Source of the DNA: Solirubrobacteraceae bacterium
GTDB lineage: Bacteria; Actinomycetota; Thermoleophilia; Solirubrobacterales; Solirubrobacteraceae
DNA: 64,000 nt
Assembly: GCA_025449845.1 (NCBI GenBank)
Contig: JANWIP010000022.1
Coordinates: 30,630-94,629 of the forward strand
Reading direction: 5' to 3'
Shown here in pieces: positions 26,283 to 34,283 of this stretch. A program made the position numbers and the translations under genes. A model generated the notes under the pieces. It ran no database searches, had not been told where the DNA came from, and saw only the letters and a program-made list of their open reading frames with translations. Positions within the stretch are counted from its first letter, which is position 1. Every line of letters starts with the position of its first letter.

Positions 26283-27532
26283 GCGAGCAGGTCGTCGTAG
26301 TCGGCCGCGGCACCGTCCTCGTCGGTGGCAGCGATAGCAGCGAGGTGGCCGTTGCCGGCGAAGTGCCGCTGCGCGAAGGCGCCGTCGATCTCTCCGACCT
26401 GCGCCTCGGCGCCTGCATAGAGCAACTCGCTGGCCCGGTTCAGGAGCACCCCGGCACGCCCCTGCGAGACCGAGAGCAGAACGCCGGGCACGCCGAGCGT
26501 GAAAGGGCTGACCGGACTCGGGCCTGCATGCTCGTTGCGTACCGGCTCCATCCATACCTTCAGCAGCTCCTCGACCTGCTGATCACTCTGCAGGCCACGA
26601 AGGACGACGACTGCCGACGCATTGGCCGCGTTGGTGTCGAACGACGGCAGCCGGTTGGCCTGCCAGTCCTGCTCCAGGTTCTGCGCCGCGGCCGGGTGGA
26701 AAGTGAACGACATGTGCAGGCGTGAGGCGAACGGCTCGATCTCCAGCATGTCGCGGATGCGCCCGATCTCCCGCCGGCGCTTTGCTGCCGACAGGGCCCC
26801 CTTCTTGCCGAGATCCTCCAGCTGGTCGATCATCGAGAACACCTTCTCAATCCCGGCCGCCGCCAGAATGTACAGCGCTCCGGTGAAATACTGAATGCCG
26901 TTGCGCAACCGCGAGGCGTCGGAGACCTCGGAGAGCAGTTCGGCAAGGCCGGCGTCGTTGTCGACGAACGCCTCCAGCACGTCCGAACGCAGCGCCTGGC
27001 CGCTCGGGGCGAGCTTCATCTGGCTCTCGGCGATCATGTCCCGCATCCCGTCCCTGTCGCCGCCCGCCTTGGCCAGTAGCTTCTGGCGGATAGCCGGCAT
27101 GACCGCATCCGGGCCGGCGGCGAGGTTCTGCGTGGCGGCGAACAGTACCGGGTAGAGGCCGCTGCGGCTCTGCTCATTGAGCTCGGCGAACGTCGCCACG
27201 ATCGGCTTGATCCGCTCGGGCTTGATCCCGAGGTTTCCCTGGACCGCAGCGCCGAAGTCACCGTTGATCGCACGGACAGTGTTGCGCATCAGGGTTGTCT
27301 TGCCGAAACCGGTGTCCTCACCGGTCGGGCTCATCGACCACAGGAACCCCGTCTTGCGCCCGCCCTGCAGGCCGCCGCGGATCATCTTCAGGCGGAACTC
27401 GTGGGTCTCCACGGGGAAGACGAGGTCCGAGTAGCGCTCGGTCTCGGCGCCGGAGCTGATCCCCTCGGCTGGGAACGGGTTCTCATCGAGGCCGAAGGCC
27501 TCCTCCATGTGGGTGTAGGGATCGGTCGGCAT
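26279..27532 (-). CDS. AAA-type ATPase, second gene of the cassette
   Basis: A 417-aa protein. The N-terminal AFGLDENPF resembles the FGL-x-PF entry of ORC/ExeA/TniB-like ATPases. A variant P-loop (PTGEDTGFGKTTLM, residues 69-82, K78) lacks the usual first glycine. A Walker B-like strand is VFSMIDQLED (D236), and a later strand MSFTFHP could carry sensor residues. The start abuts the upstream stop with no gap, and the ribosome site GGAGGAG lies within the end of the upstream gene. I do not recognise it as a named defence ATPase. Likely role: ATP-dependent switch or loader for the nuclease (inference). Confidence 0.7.
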   Translation of the reverse strand: MPTDPYTHMEEAFGLDENPFPAEGISSGAETERYSDLVFPVETHEFRLKMIRGGLQGGRKTGFLWSMSPTGEDTGFGKTTLMRNTVRAINGDFGAAVQGNLGIKPERIKPIVATFAELNEQSRSGLYPVLFAATQNLAAGPDAVMPAIRQKLLAKAGGDRDGMRDMIAESQMKLAPSGQALRSDVLEAFVDNDAGLAELLSEVSDASRLRNGIQYFTGALYILAAAGIEKVFSMIDQLEDLGKKGALSAAKRRREIGRIRDMLEIEPFASRLHMSFTFHPAAAQNLEQDWQANRLPSFDTNAANASAVVVLRGLQSDQQVEELLKVWMEPVRNEHAGPSPVSPFTLGVPGVLLSVSQGRAGVLLNRASELLYAGAEAQVGEIDGAFAQRHFAGNGHLAAIAATDEDGAAADYDDLLA

Positions 27533-28720
27533 TTACTCCTCCTTTGGGGTGTGGGTGACCTGCATGACCAGCCGGCGGCCGCCGCGGTAGCGAAAAGCCG
27601 GCTCGGAGTCCGGCAACCGGATGGTTGAACCGACGTAGACGGCGGCCTGAACCGAGATCTCGGGGAACGCGCCGTCGACGAGATCGGCGAGGACGCGGTT
27701 GACAAGCGCGCGCGTGACCCCGACCGCGTGGGCGGCGTGCGCGCGCACGCGGTGCACGGCGATGAACGGCGTCTCCATGTGGCTCGAGTCCTCGGCGGCC
27801 AGCGCAACATAGGCCTCGACGATCGCCCGCGCAACCGTCCCACCCAAGGCGGCGCGTCCGCGTCGGGTGGCGACCATCCGTCCGGCGTCGTCTACGGCGA
27901 GATCCGAGCAGCCCCATAGCACGGTTGTCTGCGGGAAACCAGGCACATAGCGGCTCTGGTCGTATACAAGCAGAGCCGAGCCCCAGCGCAGCAGCGCCTT
28001 AATGGTGGCTGAGTCAAATACCAGCCCGCGGGCGGCGAACCCGGCGACGGCAAACCCATCGCTCAGCGCCTCGGCTAGCTCCTTGGCCGTCGGCTTCTCC
28101 TCGCGGCGCCTGAAGCGGTCGAGCGCCTTCTCGATCTCGCGCCGTACGAACTCAACGGTTGGGTCGCCGGCGATACGCTCGACGCCCCACGTCGCCCAGT
28201 CGGCGACCTTGCGCCCCTGGCGGCGGCTCTCAGTGACTTCGCCCTCCGAGACGACCGGGTAGGCGATCACGCTATCGGCTAGCGCTTCTAGCAGGGTGCG
28301 GAAGTACGGGTGGGCCTCGATGATCGCAGCGGTAACCACGTCGACGAAGCCGGCCTGGCTCGTCGCAGCGAGCCGGGCGAGTTCGCGGCCGCGGCCGGTG
28401 ATCGTGTAGTGCTGTTCGCGGTAGCGGTCGACGAACTTTCGCTCCGAAGGGAGCTGGGCGACCTCGATCGCACCCCAGCGCATGAGCTCCTGGAGGCAGT
28501 CGCGGGTGGGCGCCCAGTTGCGCTCGCTGTCGGAGACCCGAGAGGCAGTCAGACGGCCACGCCCCTCGCGCTCAAGCCGGCGCTGGGTCTCCAGGTAGCG
28601 CAGGCGGCAATCCTCGAAGGTGTCGAGTCCCTTATCCAGACCGACCAGCTGGTCGCGCGCGTGGTCGACCACCTGGTGCAGCCGGGGGATCGTGTCCTTC
28701 TCGGCAGGTTGAGTAGTCAT
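27533..28720 (-). CDS. Winged-helix-containing protein, first gene of the cassette
   Basis: A 395-aa protein of unknown family. After a helical N-terminus, residues 65-120 look like a winged helix (APTRDCLQELMRWGAIEV, then HYTITGRGRELARLA). A second helix-turn-helix-like segment is near residues 320-345 (GVTRALVNRVLADLVDG). The C-terminus is a beta-rich stretch ending VMQVTHTPKEE. It could be the DNA-sensing or scaffold subunit for the ATPase and nuclease encoded behind it. The ATG at 28720 has no Shine-Dalgarno sequence but a close -10 box, indicating a leaderless mRNA; the open frame continues further upstream without support. Confidence 0.6.
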   Translation of the reverse strand: MTTQPAEKDTIPRLHQVVDHARDQLVGLDKGLDTFEDCRLRYLETQRRLEREGRGRLTASRVSDSERNWAPTRDCLQELMRWGAIEVAQLPSERKFVDRYREQHYTITGRGRELARLAATSQAGFVDVVTAAIIEAHPYFRTLLEALADSVIAYPVVSEGEVTESRRQGRKVADWATWGVERIAGDPTVEFVRREIEKALDRFRRREEKPTAKELAEALSDGFAVAGFAARGLVFDSATIKALLRWGSALLVYDQSRYVPGFPQTTVLWGCSDLAVDDAGRMVATRRGRAALGGTVARAIVEAYVALAAEDSSHMETPFIAVHRVRAHAAHAVGVTRALVNRVLADLVDGAFPEISVQAAVYVGSTIRLPDSEPAFRYRGGRRLVMQVTHTPKEE

Positions 28721-28728
28721 GGCCGGAC

Positions 28729-28734
28729 ATTCTA
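28729..28734 (-). promoter_or_regulatory. -10 box of the three-gene cassette (leaderless)
   Basis: TAGAAT on the minus strand ends 8 bp before the ATG at 28720. This places the transcription start at or next to the start codon, as in leaderless actinobacterial mRNAs. No convincing -35 is seen. The 262-bp gap to the next gene also holds a weak GTGGGA/TCCCAC hairpin at 28773-28793. Confidence 0.5.
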
Positions 28735-28982
28735 CACGATCATCAAACGTACTCAGAACTGCCGCAACAGATGTGGGAGCGTTCTCATCCCACGTCCGCG
28801 ACCCGGAGCCGCGCTGGCGATCACCACTGCGGTTAAGTCGCCGTGGAGGACCGGCGCACTGAACGCCTCGCGACGGCCAGCGCGTACGGCGGACGTCCCA
28901 TTCGTCGCATTTGCGCAGACAGGCGCAGACGGTCAGCGCCCTAGCCGTACTCCCTCGCGCCACCGGCGCCAGGGAGATCCGG

Positions 28983-29759
28983 TCAAGCGGTAGGCGCCGG
29001 TTGCATCACCGTGAAGGAGGCTCCCTGGGGGTCAATCAGACCGGCGAAGCGTCCGATCGGCATGTCCATCGGCTCATTCGTGACGGTTGCCCCAAGCGAA
29101 CGGGCCTTCGCGACAATGCCGTCACAGTCGGCTACCGCGAAACACACGCCCCAGTGCGGCGGGATCTCGGCGGGGAAGTAGTCGTCGGTCATCTGCATCA
29201 TGCCCCCGACCTGTTTCCCGCCGAGCTCCCAAACCGTGTACGTCTTCGGTGCGCCCTCGAACGCGGGGGGACGTCCCTCCCAACCAAAGACGGCCGGGTA
29301 GAACACCTTGTCCGTGTCGGCGTCACGGGTGAGCACCTCGTTCCAGCAGAGCGAGTTGGGCTCGTTGACAAGATCCGCGCCGGTGAAGGTCTTCGGCTGC
29401 CAGACGCCAAACACGGCACCAGTGGGATCGGCGAACAGCGCCATCCGTCCGATGTCGGTCACATCCATGGGCTCAACCACTACGCCGCCACCGGCAGCCT
29501 TGACCTTGGCCGCGGTCTCATCGGCGTCAGCGACGCTTATATAGGTAGCCCACGCGGTGGGCTGACCCTCCTGCATGTGGCCCATCAGGCCAGCGATGTT
29601 CTTGTCGCCCTGTTGGAACATGCGATATCCGCCGGTCTCCTCGCCGCCGGGCTCGGTCGCGCTCCAGCCCATGAGCTGGTCATAGAACTCCGCGGCGGCG
29701 TCGGTGTCAGGTGAAGATAGTTCCACCCAGGACGGGGTGCCAGGTGCGTACTCGGGCAT
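28983..29759 (-). CDS. VOC (glyoxalase/bleomycin-resistance) family protein, two-domain
   Basis: A 258-aa protein of two tandem vicinal-oxygen-chelate domains. The first opens PSWVELSSPDTDAAAEFY; the second starts near NSLCWNEVLTRDADTDKVFY, and both end in a DPTGA/DPQGA metal-loop motif (LFADPTGAVFGVWQ, LIDPQGASFTVMQP). Similar proteins are often annotated as glyoxalase or hydroxylase; activity is unknown. The ATG at 29759 has AAAGGAGA just upstream. Confidence 0.85.
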   Translation of the reverse strand: MPEYAPGTPSWVELSSPDTDAAAEFYDQLMGWSATEPGGEETGGYRMFQQGDKNIAGLMGHMQEGQPTAWATYISVADADETAAKVKAAGGGVVVEPMDVTDIGRMALFADPTGAVFGVWQPKTFTGADLVNEPNSLCWNEVLTRDADTDKVFYPAVFGWEGRPPAFEGAPKTYTVWELGGKQVGGMMQMTDDYFPAEIPPHWGVCFAVADCDGIVAKARSLGATVTNEPMDMPIGRFAGLIDPQGASFTVMQPAPTA

Positions 29760-29902
29760 GGTTCTCCTTTCGCGAACGGGACGAGACTTCACACTAGCGC
29801 GGACGGGACTTCACAGCAGAGTGGCAAATCGGTGCCTGGAATGCACGTCTTTCTCGAGCAACTCGCCGGGCGCCCAGTGCTGGAGGGCGCCGGCGGTGAT
29901 GA

Positions 29903-30070
29903 TCAGTGGCGAGCGATCCCGGGAAGCACCTGTGTGCCTTCGATCTGGACCGCTTGGAGCGCCTCTGGATCCAGCCCGAGCAGGTCGAGGATCGTCGGCG
30001 CGATCTCGTCGGCGACCCGGTCGTCACAGGTGCCTCGGCGGCCGTGCTGGCTGCCGACGTGATCGCGGCG
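29903..30070 (-). pseudogene. C-terminal fragment of an alkaline-phosphatase/sulfatase-superfamily enzyme
   Basis: On the minus strand, VADEIAPTILDLLGLDPEA and then IEGTQVLPGI, ending at a stop at 29903, match the C-terminal end of phosphodiesterase/sulfatase-type enzymes (D-[IV]-APT-x-L-DLLG). Nothing of the catalytic part precedes it. The stretch 29793-30312 otherwise holds only this remnant and the att-associated sequences described separately. Confidence 0.4.
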
Positions 30071-30228
30071 ATCAGCGACTGAACACCGGCCACCGATCCA
30101 TCGGCGCCGCCGGACGCGTGGGTTCAGCCGGTCGTCAGCTGGGGTCTGCCAGATCCGCCCACTACAGCGCCCGGAAACCATGCAAACAAGCGGCTTTCGG
30201 CTCGGGGCAAGGCACGCCACAAACATGG

Positions 30229-30247
30229 TTACTGCCGCTTACTGCCC
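30229..30247. repeat. Integrase-arm-like direct repeats left of attL
   Basis: TTACTGCC (30229-30236) and TTACTGCCC (30239-30247) repeat in tandem 36 bp left of a terminator and att copy. The same arrangement (TTACTGCCC, TCACTGCCC, terminator, att) occurs at 40504-40634, so these look like arm-type recombinase sites of a second, older element. Confidence 0.5.
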
Positions 30248-30282
30248 AAATTGAGACGGTCACCAGCGGCGCCTCGCGCAAG

Positions 30283-30311
30283 AAAAAACCCCCGATTTCC
30301 GGGGGTTTTTT
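30283..30311. terminator. Bidirectional Rho-independent terminator beside attL
   Basis: An A6-C5 arm and a G5-T6 arm form an 11-bp stem with a 7-base loop and U-tracts in both directions. It stands where the terminator of tRNA-Pro would be relative to the att copy at 30313-30355. It is similar to, but not identical with, the one at 40562-40590. Confidence 0.8.
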
Positions 30312-30312
30312 G

Positions 30313-30355
30313 ATCGGGGCGCCGAGATTCGAACTCGGGACCTCACCGACCCGAA
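30313..30355. repeat. Left attachment repeat: 3' part of tRNA-Pro (43 bp)
   Basis: 43 bp identical to 40592-40634, starting ATCGGGGCGCCGAGATTC and covering the tRNA 3' acceptor strand, T arm and part of the anticodon arm on the minus strand. Beyond it the sequence diverges from the tRNA at once (TCGCTAGT instead of CGGTGCGC), so no functional tRNA exists here. It marks the left edge of the island. Confidence 0.85.
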
Positions 30356-30681
30356 TCGCTAGTCCCGGTAGCCTGATTCCCATGAAATGCCTGCAAAAGC
30401 GCGGGTTCTGGCTACGCATGTCAACTCCAGCTGGTTCGATATTGCCTTCGATATGAACGGATTTGGGCAGTGAGAGGACCATCACTGCCAAAACTCCTCG
30501 GACTGGGTCTCGGCGACCGTCGGACCTCGCAGCCTCTCCTTATAGCAGCGGGCTCGGCACCCGTTCGGCGACCTCCGTGTGGCGGCCGATGATCGTAGCG
30601 CCGGAGGGTGCCGCGGCCCGGGGCGTCTGAGCCCGCGAGCGACGCGACGCAAGGCACCGGCCGGGCGGATGTGGTCCCGGC
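30356..30681. other. Left end of island, no gene seen
   Basis: 326 bp without a credible coding frame on either strand. It contains the two arm-like motifs GGGCAGTGA and TCACTGCC. I looked for the end of an integrase gene on the minus strand and found none. Confidence 0.5.
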
Positions 30682-31296
30682 GTGCTTCGGGTCTACCACC
30701 GCGAATACGCAGGACGTCCGATCCGGGCGCTGTGGACACTCGAGGAGATCGGGGTGCCCTACGAGCTGACGCTTATGAGCTGGGAGGAAGGCAGCGGGGA
30801 GGAGCACCGCGCGCGCCATCCACTCGGCCGCGTGCCCGTGCTCGAGGACGACGAGGGCTACGTGTTCGAGTCTACGGCCATCTGCCTGCACCTCGCCGAC
30901 CTGCACCCGCAGGCCGAGCTGTTGCCGCTGCCGGGCACGCATGAGAGGGCGCTCGCCTATCAGTGGTCGTGCTTCGCGCCCGCCGAGCTCGAGCCGCCGC
31001 TCATCGAGGCCGCGATCTTCCGCGAAAGCGACCCAGATCGCGCCGCCAAGGCACGGGGGCGCTTCGTCGCGGCCGCAGGCGCCATGGCGGACGCGCTCGC
31101 GGACAGCGAGTACCTCGTTGGCGGCCGGTTCGGCGTAGCGGACATCCTCATCGCCACCGCCCTGTCCATCCCAGAGAGGGCGGGCTTCCCCGAGGATGTC
31201 TCGCAGGACCTCAAAGCATATGTCGCGCGGCTCAAGGAGCGTCCGGCATACCAGCGCGCCAGAGAGCGCGAAGCTGGGGCGACGACAGCGCGCTGA
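30682..31296 (+). CDS. Glutathione S-transferase family protein
   Basis: A 204-aa protein with an N-terminal thioredoxin-like GST domain (VYHREYAGRPIRALWTLEEI, then GRVPVLEDDEGYVFESTAI with the cis-proline and ESxAI motif). A helical C-terminal domain includes YLVGGRFGVADILIATAL. Such proteins conjugate or isomerise electrophiles with glutathione or another thiol; actinobacteria mostly use mycothiol, so the co-substrate is uncertain. It starts with GTG at 30682 and is the first cargo gene of the island. Confidence 0.85.
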   Translation: MLRVYHREYAGRPIRALWTLEEIGVPYELTLMSWEEGSGEEHRARHPLGRVPVLEDDEGYVFESTAICLHLADLHPQAELLPLPGTHERALAYQWSCFAPAELEPPLIEAAIFRESDPDRAAKARGRFVAAAGAMADALADSEYLVGGRFGVADILIATALSIPERAGFPEDVSQDLKAYVARLKERPAYQRAREREAGATTAR

Positions 31297-31531
31297 GGGC
31301 TGCCCCCGACCCTGGATGGGGTCGTGGTCCAAACTCCGAGAACCTATGAGGTCCCCTTTTGTCGATGCCGGGCACGACGACGCGCTGTTCGCCCCCGCAT
31401 CGCGGGCGAATGCAGCAGCAGACGACGATCTGACCGTGCTCTCGCAAATCGTCCCTTGCGGCAGTCACGTACGGTCGTTGGACGCTCCCGCTTCGATGGC
31501 GATCCAGGCGTGTGGCTGTCAGCATCGACGC

Positions 31532-31549
31532 CTGCCAGGTCTGGGCGTA
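31532..31549. repeat. 18-bp intergenic repeat, copy 1
   Basis: CTGCCAGGTCTGGGCGTA matches copies 2 and 3 (32044 and 32854) at 16 of 18 positions. Downstream sequence is also related to that after copy 2 (CTGCGNATNCCGCGCTGA). The gap 31297-31685 holds this repeat and no gene that I can support. Confidence 0.5.
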
Positions 31550-31685
31550 CTGACCACAATTTATGCGTCAGTTTTCCGGAGCTGCGCATACCGCGCTGAA
31601 GGCGGGCGGGAGTCCATATGCGCGAGAGCACCTGCGCGAGCGCGGGGCTGCCTTGCGTCGCCGTACCGTAGAAGTACGCAGAGGC

Positions 31686-31919
31686 ATGTTCAAACTGCTT
31701 ACGGAGATTCTGGAAGAGCTTCTCGGTGACGTCGCAGAAGAGGCCTTGGAGCGGGTCCAGAAGACCGTTATGTGGGTCCTTTTCTTGATCTCCGAGGGCG
31801 GCGCGATAGCCGGAGTTGCCGGACTCTTCGGCCTCGGAACCGTGGGGCGGGTGCTGTGCGGGCTCGGGGCGGTGTGGCTTCCGATCGACTTCAAGGTCAA
31901 TCCCTGGTATCGCGACTAG
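31686..31919 (+). CDS. Small membrane protein (hypothetical)
   Basis: A 77-aa product: an amphipathic acidic helix (LLTEILEELLGDVAEEALER) and then two hydrophobic segments (VMWVLFLISEGGAIAGVAG and VGRVLCGLGAVWLPIDF). I chose the internal ATG at 31686, which has AGAGG upstream; the open frame starts earlier, at 31563, with no ribosome site. No family recognised. It lies between two copies of the 18-bp repeat. Confidence 0.5.
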   Translation: MFKLLTEILEELLGDVAEEALERVQKTVMWVLFLISEGGAIAGVAGLFGLGTVGRVLCGLGAVWLPIDFKVNPWYRD

Positions 31920-32043
31920 TAGCTCCGGGCCCCGGCGCTCGTGAGTTGTCTCGGCTGCTGCCAGCATGCGCGTCGCACCCGCCCGACGCCGCCTCACCTT
32001 GCGTGTGTGGGGGCGGCGGGTTGCGGCGTGCGCCGCTGGGTCC

Positions 32044-32061
32044 CTGCCAGCCCTGGGCGTA
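32044..32061. repeat. 18-bp intergenic repeat, copy 2
   Basis: CTGCCAGCCCTGGGCGTA, identical to copy 3 at 32854-32871, in the 295-bp gap after the small membrane protein gene. Confidence 0.55.
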
Positions 32062-32214
32062 TCGACTAATTGTTGCCAACTGACCGAAGCTGCGGATCCC
32101 GCGCTGAGCCCCCCTCCCGGCGCTCGGTAAGCCGCAAGCGCGCTGGCACACTTCTTCCCGAGGGACGGAACTACTAGCAATCGTCCGTCGCCCTCGTCAG
32201 CTACGCTGTGCGGG

Positions 32215-32835
32215 ATGCTGGGCCGTAGAGCGGCATGGTTTGTTCTCGTACCACTTTGGGCGGTGCTGTTTCTTACGCTTGCTGGTACCGCACTAGCTGC
32301 GACTGGGGTGGTTGCCACCAGCGCTGCCGACGATGCGATTACGGGTGGGGCCGCGCTGGGGGCTGGACTGATCGGCGGTGGGTTCGCACTGTTCGGAAAC
32401 CGGCAGGCGAACAGTGCCGCGAAGCGACGGGACGAAGACGCCCGGCTGTCCAAAGTGCGTCAGGAAGCAGCTGAGGACATCACGCACATGGTCGATCTCG
32501 GCGCCAAACTAGAGGGGGCCTTGGCCGAACTACTTGCGACGCTTGGTCAGGACACCGAACAACGCCAGAAGGTGATAGACGCCACCTCGAAGGTGGACGC
32601 CCGCCTCGACTTCATATGGGACGACGATCTGCGAAAGCACATGCGCGCGTTCTCGGCACGCGCGCGCGAAGCCGCGGCCGCCGCGGGCGGCGAGATGCGC
32701 GAGAGGGCGATTAAGGCCAGCGAGGAGTGGCGGCAGGCGAAGGACCGGGCGGGCGTCGTGTGGCGGCAGCTGACTCGGGCAGTGATCGACGCGCAGGAGC
32801 TGCTTCCCGACGGCGAGGACCAACAAGCCGCCTAG
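32215..32835 (+). CDS. Membrane-anchored coiled-coil protein (hypothetical)
   Basis: A 206-aa protein. Two hydrophobic segments (FVLVPLWAVLFLTLAGTALA and ITGGAALGAGLIGGGFALFG) are followed by a long charged, probably coiled-coil helix region (residues 65-206, rich in Arg, Glu and Ala). The helical part probably faces the cytoplasm. No family recognised. It is flanked by copies 2 and 3 of the 18-bp repeat. Confidence 0.6.
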   Translation: MLGRRAAWFVLVPLWAVLFLTLAGTALAATGVVATSAADDAITGGAALGAGLIGGGFALFGNRQANSAAKRRDEDARLSKVRQEAAEDITHMVDLGAKLEGALAELLATLGQDTEQRQKVIDATSKVDARLDFIWDDDLRKHMRAFSARAREAAAAAGGEMRERAIKASEEWRQAKDRAGVVWRQLTRAVIDAQELLPDGEDQQAA

Positions 32836-32853
32836 CGAGGCCCTGTCGCGGCT

Positions 32854-32871
32854 CTGCCAGCCCTGGGCGTA
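32854..32871. repeat. 18-bp intergenic repeat, copy 3
   Basis: CTGCCAGCCCTGGGCGTA, identical to copy 2, starting 18 bp after the stop of the coiled-coil protein gene. Confidence 0.55.
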
Positions 32872-33067
32872 GCAGGGGTACAGCTCCAGCCTGTCCAAGC
32901 GCGTTCCTGCTCGAAACCCCCTGCTTGCGTTTCGCGCGGCATGCGAGCGTCTCCGGAGGCGCCCAGCTCACTATTGCTCTGGGACGAACTACAGCAACCT
33001 GCCAGGGCTCTCGCCTCGGTCATGTATTTGGGCGTCCGAGGATGCGAGGCAGGCTGTCCTTTATCCT

Positions 33068-33997
33068 ATGACAGTGGTCAAGCTAACCGCATTCGTCCTG
33101 TTGCTGGTGTTGGCGCCATCTGCCGGGGCGAGCATGGACCTCGCCGCGCGGAGAAGCGTGACGCCGACGGACATCGCCGTGACCCGCTCGTACTTGCGCG
33201 CTCGGCATCATTACGAACGGGCGGTCAAGGACGATGGGCTCGCCGACGCAGTCGCCGTTCACGATCTCGTCGCTCGCGTTAGTAGCCAGTGTCCGAATGT
33301 GCTCGCGGGTGCGCCGTCGAACAAGGCAACCGAAGAAATCACGCGCGAGGCTGATCTAGAGGTGAGCCATGCACTGGAACATCCCCAGCAACAGCCGACG
33401 ATAGCCTTTGCAAGTACGATCGAACAGCTCCGCTGGAGCAACCGCAAGCTCACATACTACGTCCATGGCTTCGCTGCGGAAGCTAGAGCGAACGCCGAGC
33501 TGGTAGCACCTGATATGTGTGTCGACGCCCGAGTGGTCGCTGCGAGCGGCTTCAAGACTATCCCTACAAGCACGACACGATACGCCCGGCAGAACCTATG
33601 CGCTAACAGCAAGGTGGAGGTCGAAAACAGCCCAGGCGAAACTGGAGAACTCAACGAAATCATCGGAATAATGCTCAAGCCCTATGAGCGTCCGGACGAG
33701 AGAGCGCTGATCCCACGCCGACTCAGCAAGCGCACACGCCATAAGAAAGAACAATTGGCAAGCCAGCGCTTGGCCGCGGCAGAATCCGAAATCGCGAACG
33801 CGCTTGGACTGCCGAAGGCTGAACCTCCTCAACCCTTGTCGAATGCACCTACCTGTCTATCACGGCCGCCCGTTGACCGGCGGCTTATGATTCGAGGTCG
33901 GTCATCGCTGCCGCTCCTGGGCGAGAGCAGGCGTGCCGATCAGCCGTTCGCAGATGCCCCATTTGGACGACATCCGAGCACGCCGACTGAGGATTAG
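33068..33997 (+). CDS. Secreted protein of unknown function
   Basis: A 309-aa protein with an apparent signal peptide (VVKLTAFVLLLVLAPSAGAS; likely cleavage near residue 22). The mature part is mainly helical with three cysteines in the middle (SSQCPNVL, APDMCVDAR, RQNLCANSK) that could form disulphides outside the cell. No family recognised. The last 40 or so residues are Arg/Pro-rich and less protein-like, so the 3' end may have been altered. The 286 bp to the LamG gene hold nothing I can identify. Confidence 0.6.
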   Translation: MTVVKLTAFVLLLVLAPSAGASMDLAARRSVTPTDIAVTRSYLRARHHYERAVKDDGLADAVAVHDLVARVSSQCPNVLAGAPSNKATEEITREADLEVSHALEHPQQQPTIAFASTIEQLRWSNRKLTYYVHGFAAEARANAELVAPDMCVDARVVAASGFKTIPTSTTRYARQNLCANSKVEVENSPGETGELNEIIGIMLKPYERPDERALIPRRLSKRTRHKKEQLASQRLAAAESEIANALGLPKAEPPQPLSNAPTCLSRPPVDRRLMIRGRSSLPLLGESRRADQPFADAPFGRHPSTPTED

Positions 33998-34283
33998 CAC
34001 ACACCCGCTCGCGTGGGGCGAAGCATCACGTCGAGAAGCGGAAGCGGCCGGTTTGTCGGCGTTGCGGCACCGGCCAGAGGCGAGGAGGCATCCGGGCGTA
34101 TCTCAAGACGCGTCGCGCTATCACGATCGAGTTCAGCGGTGGAAGCCCTTCGTGACGGACGATCGGCCCGAGGTAGGATACGTGGCTCGCGTACTCGTGG
34201 TCGTCTGAGAGTGTGGCGCTCGAGAGGGTGTGGATCGCAGGCGACGTGGTGACCGAGGCCGAACAGACTCTGGAGTCAGCGGG

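Noticed and set aside
30313..30390. Second tRNA-Pro gene
   Set aside because: Only the 3' 43 bp match; the anticodon stem partner, D arm and 5' acceptor strand are absent, so it is an att copy.
31344..32453. 369-codon minus-strand frame across the small-gene region
   Set aside because: Ser/Arg/Pro-rich low-quality product spanning intergenic repeats and antisense to two better-supported genes.
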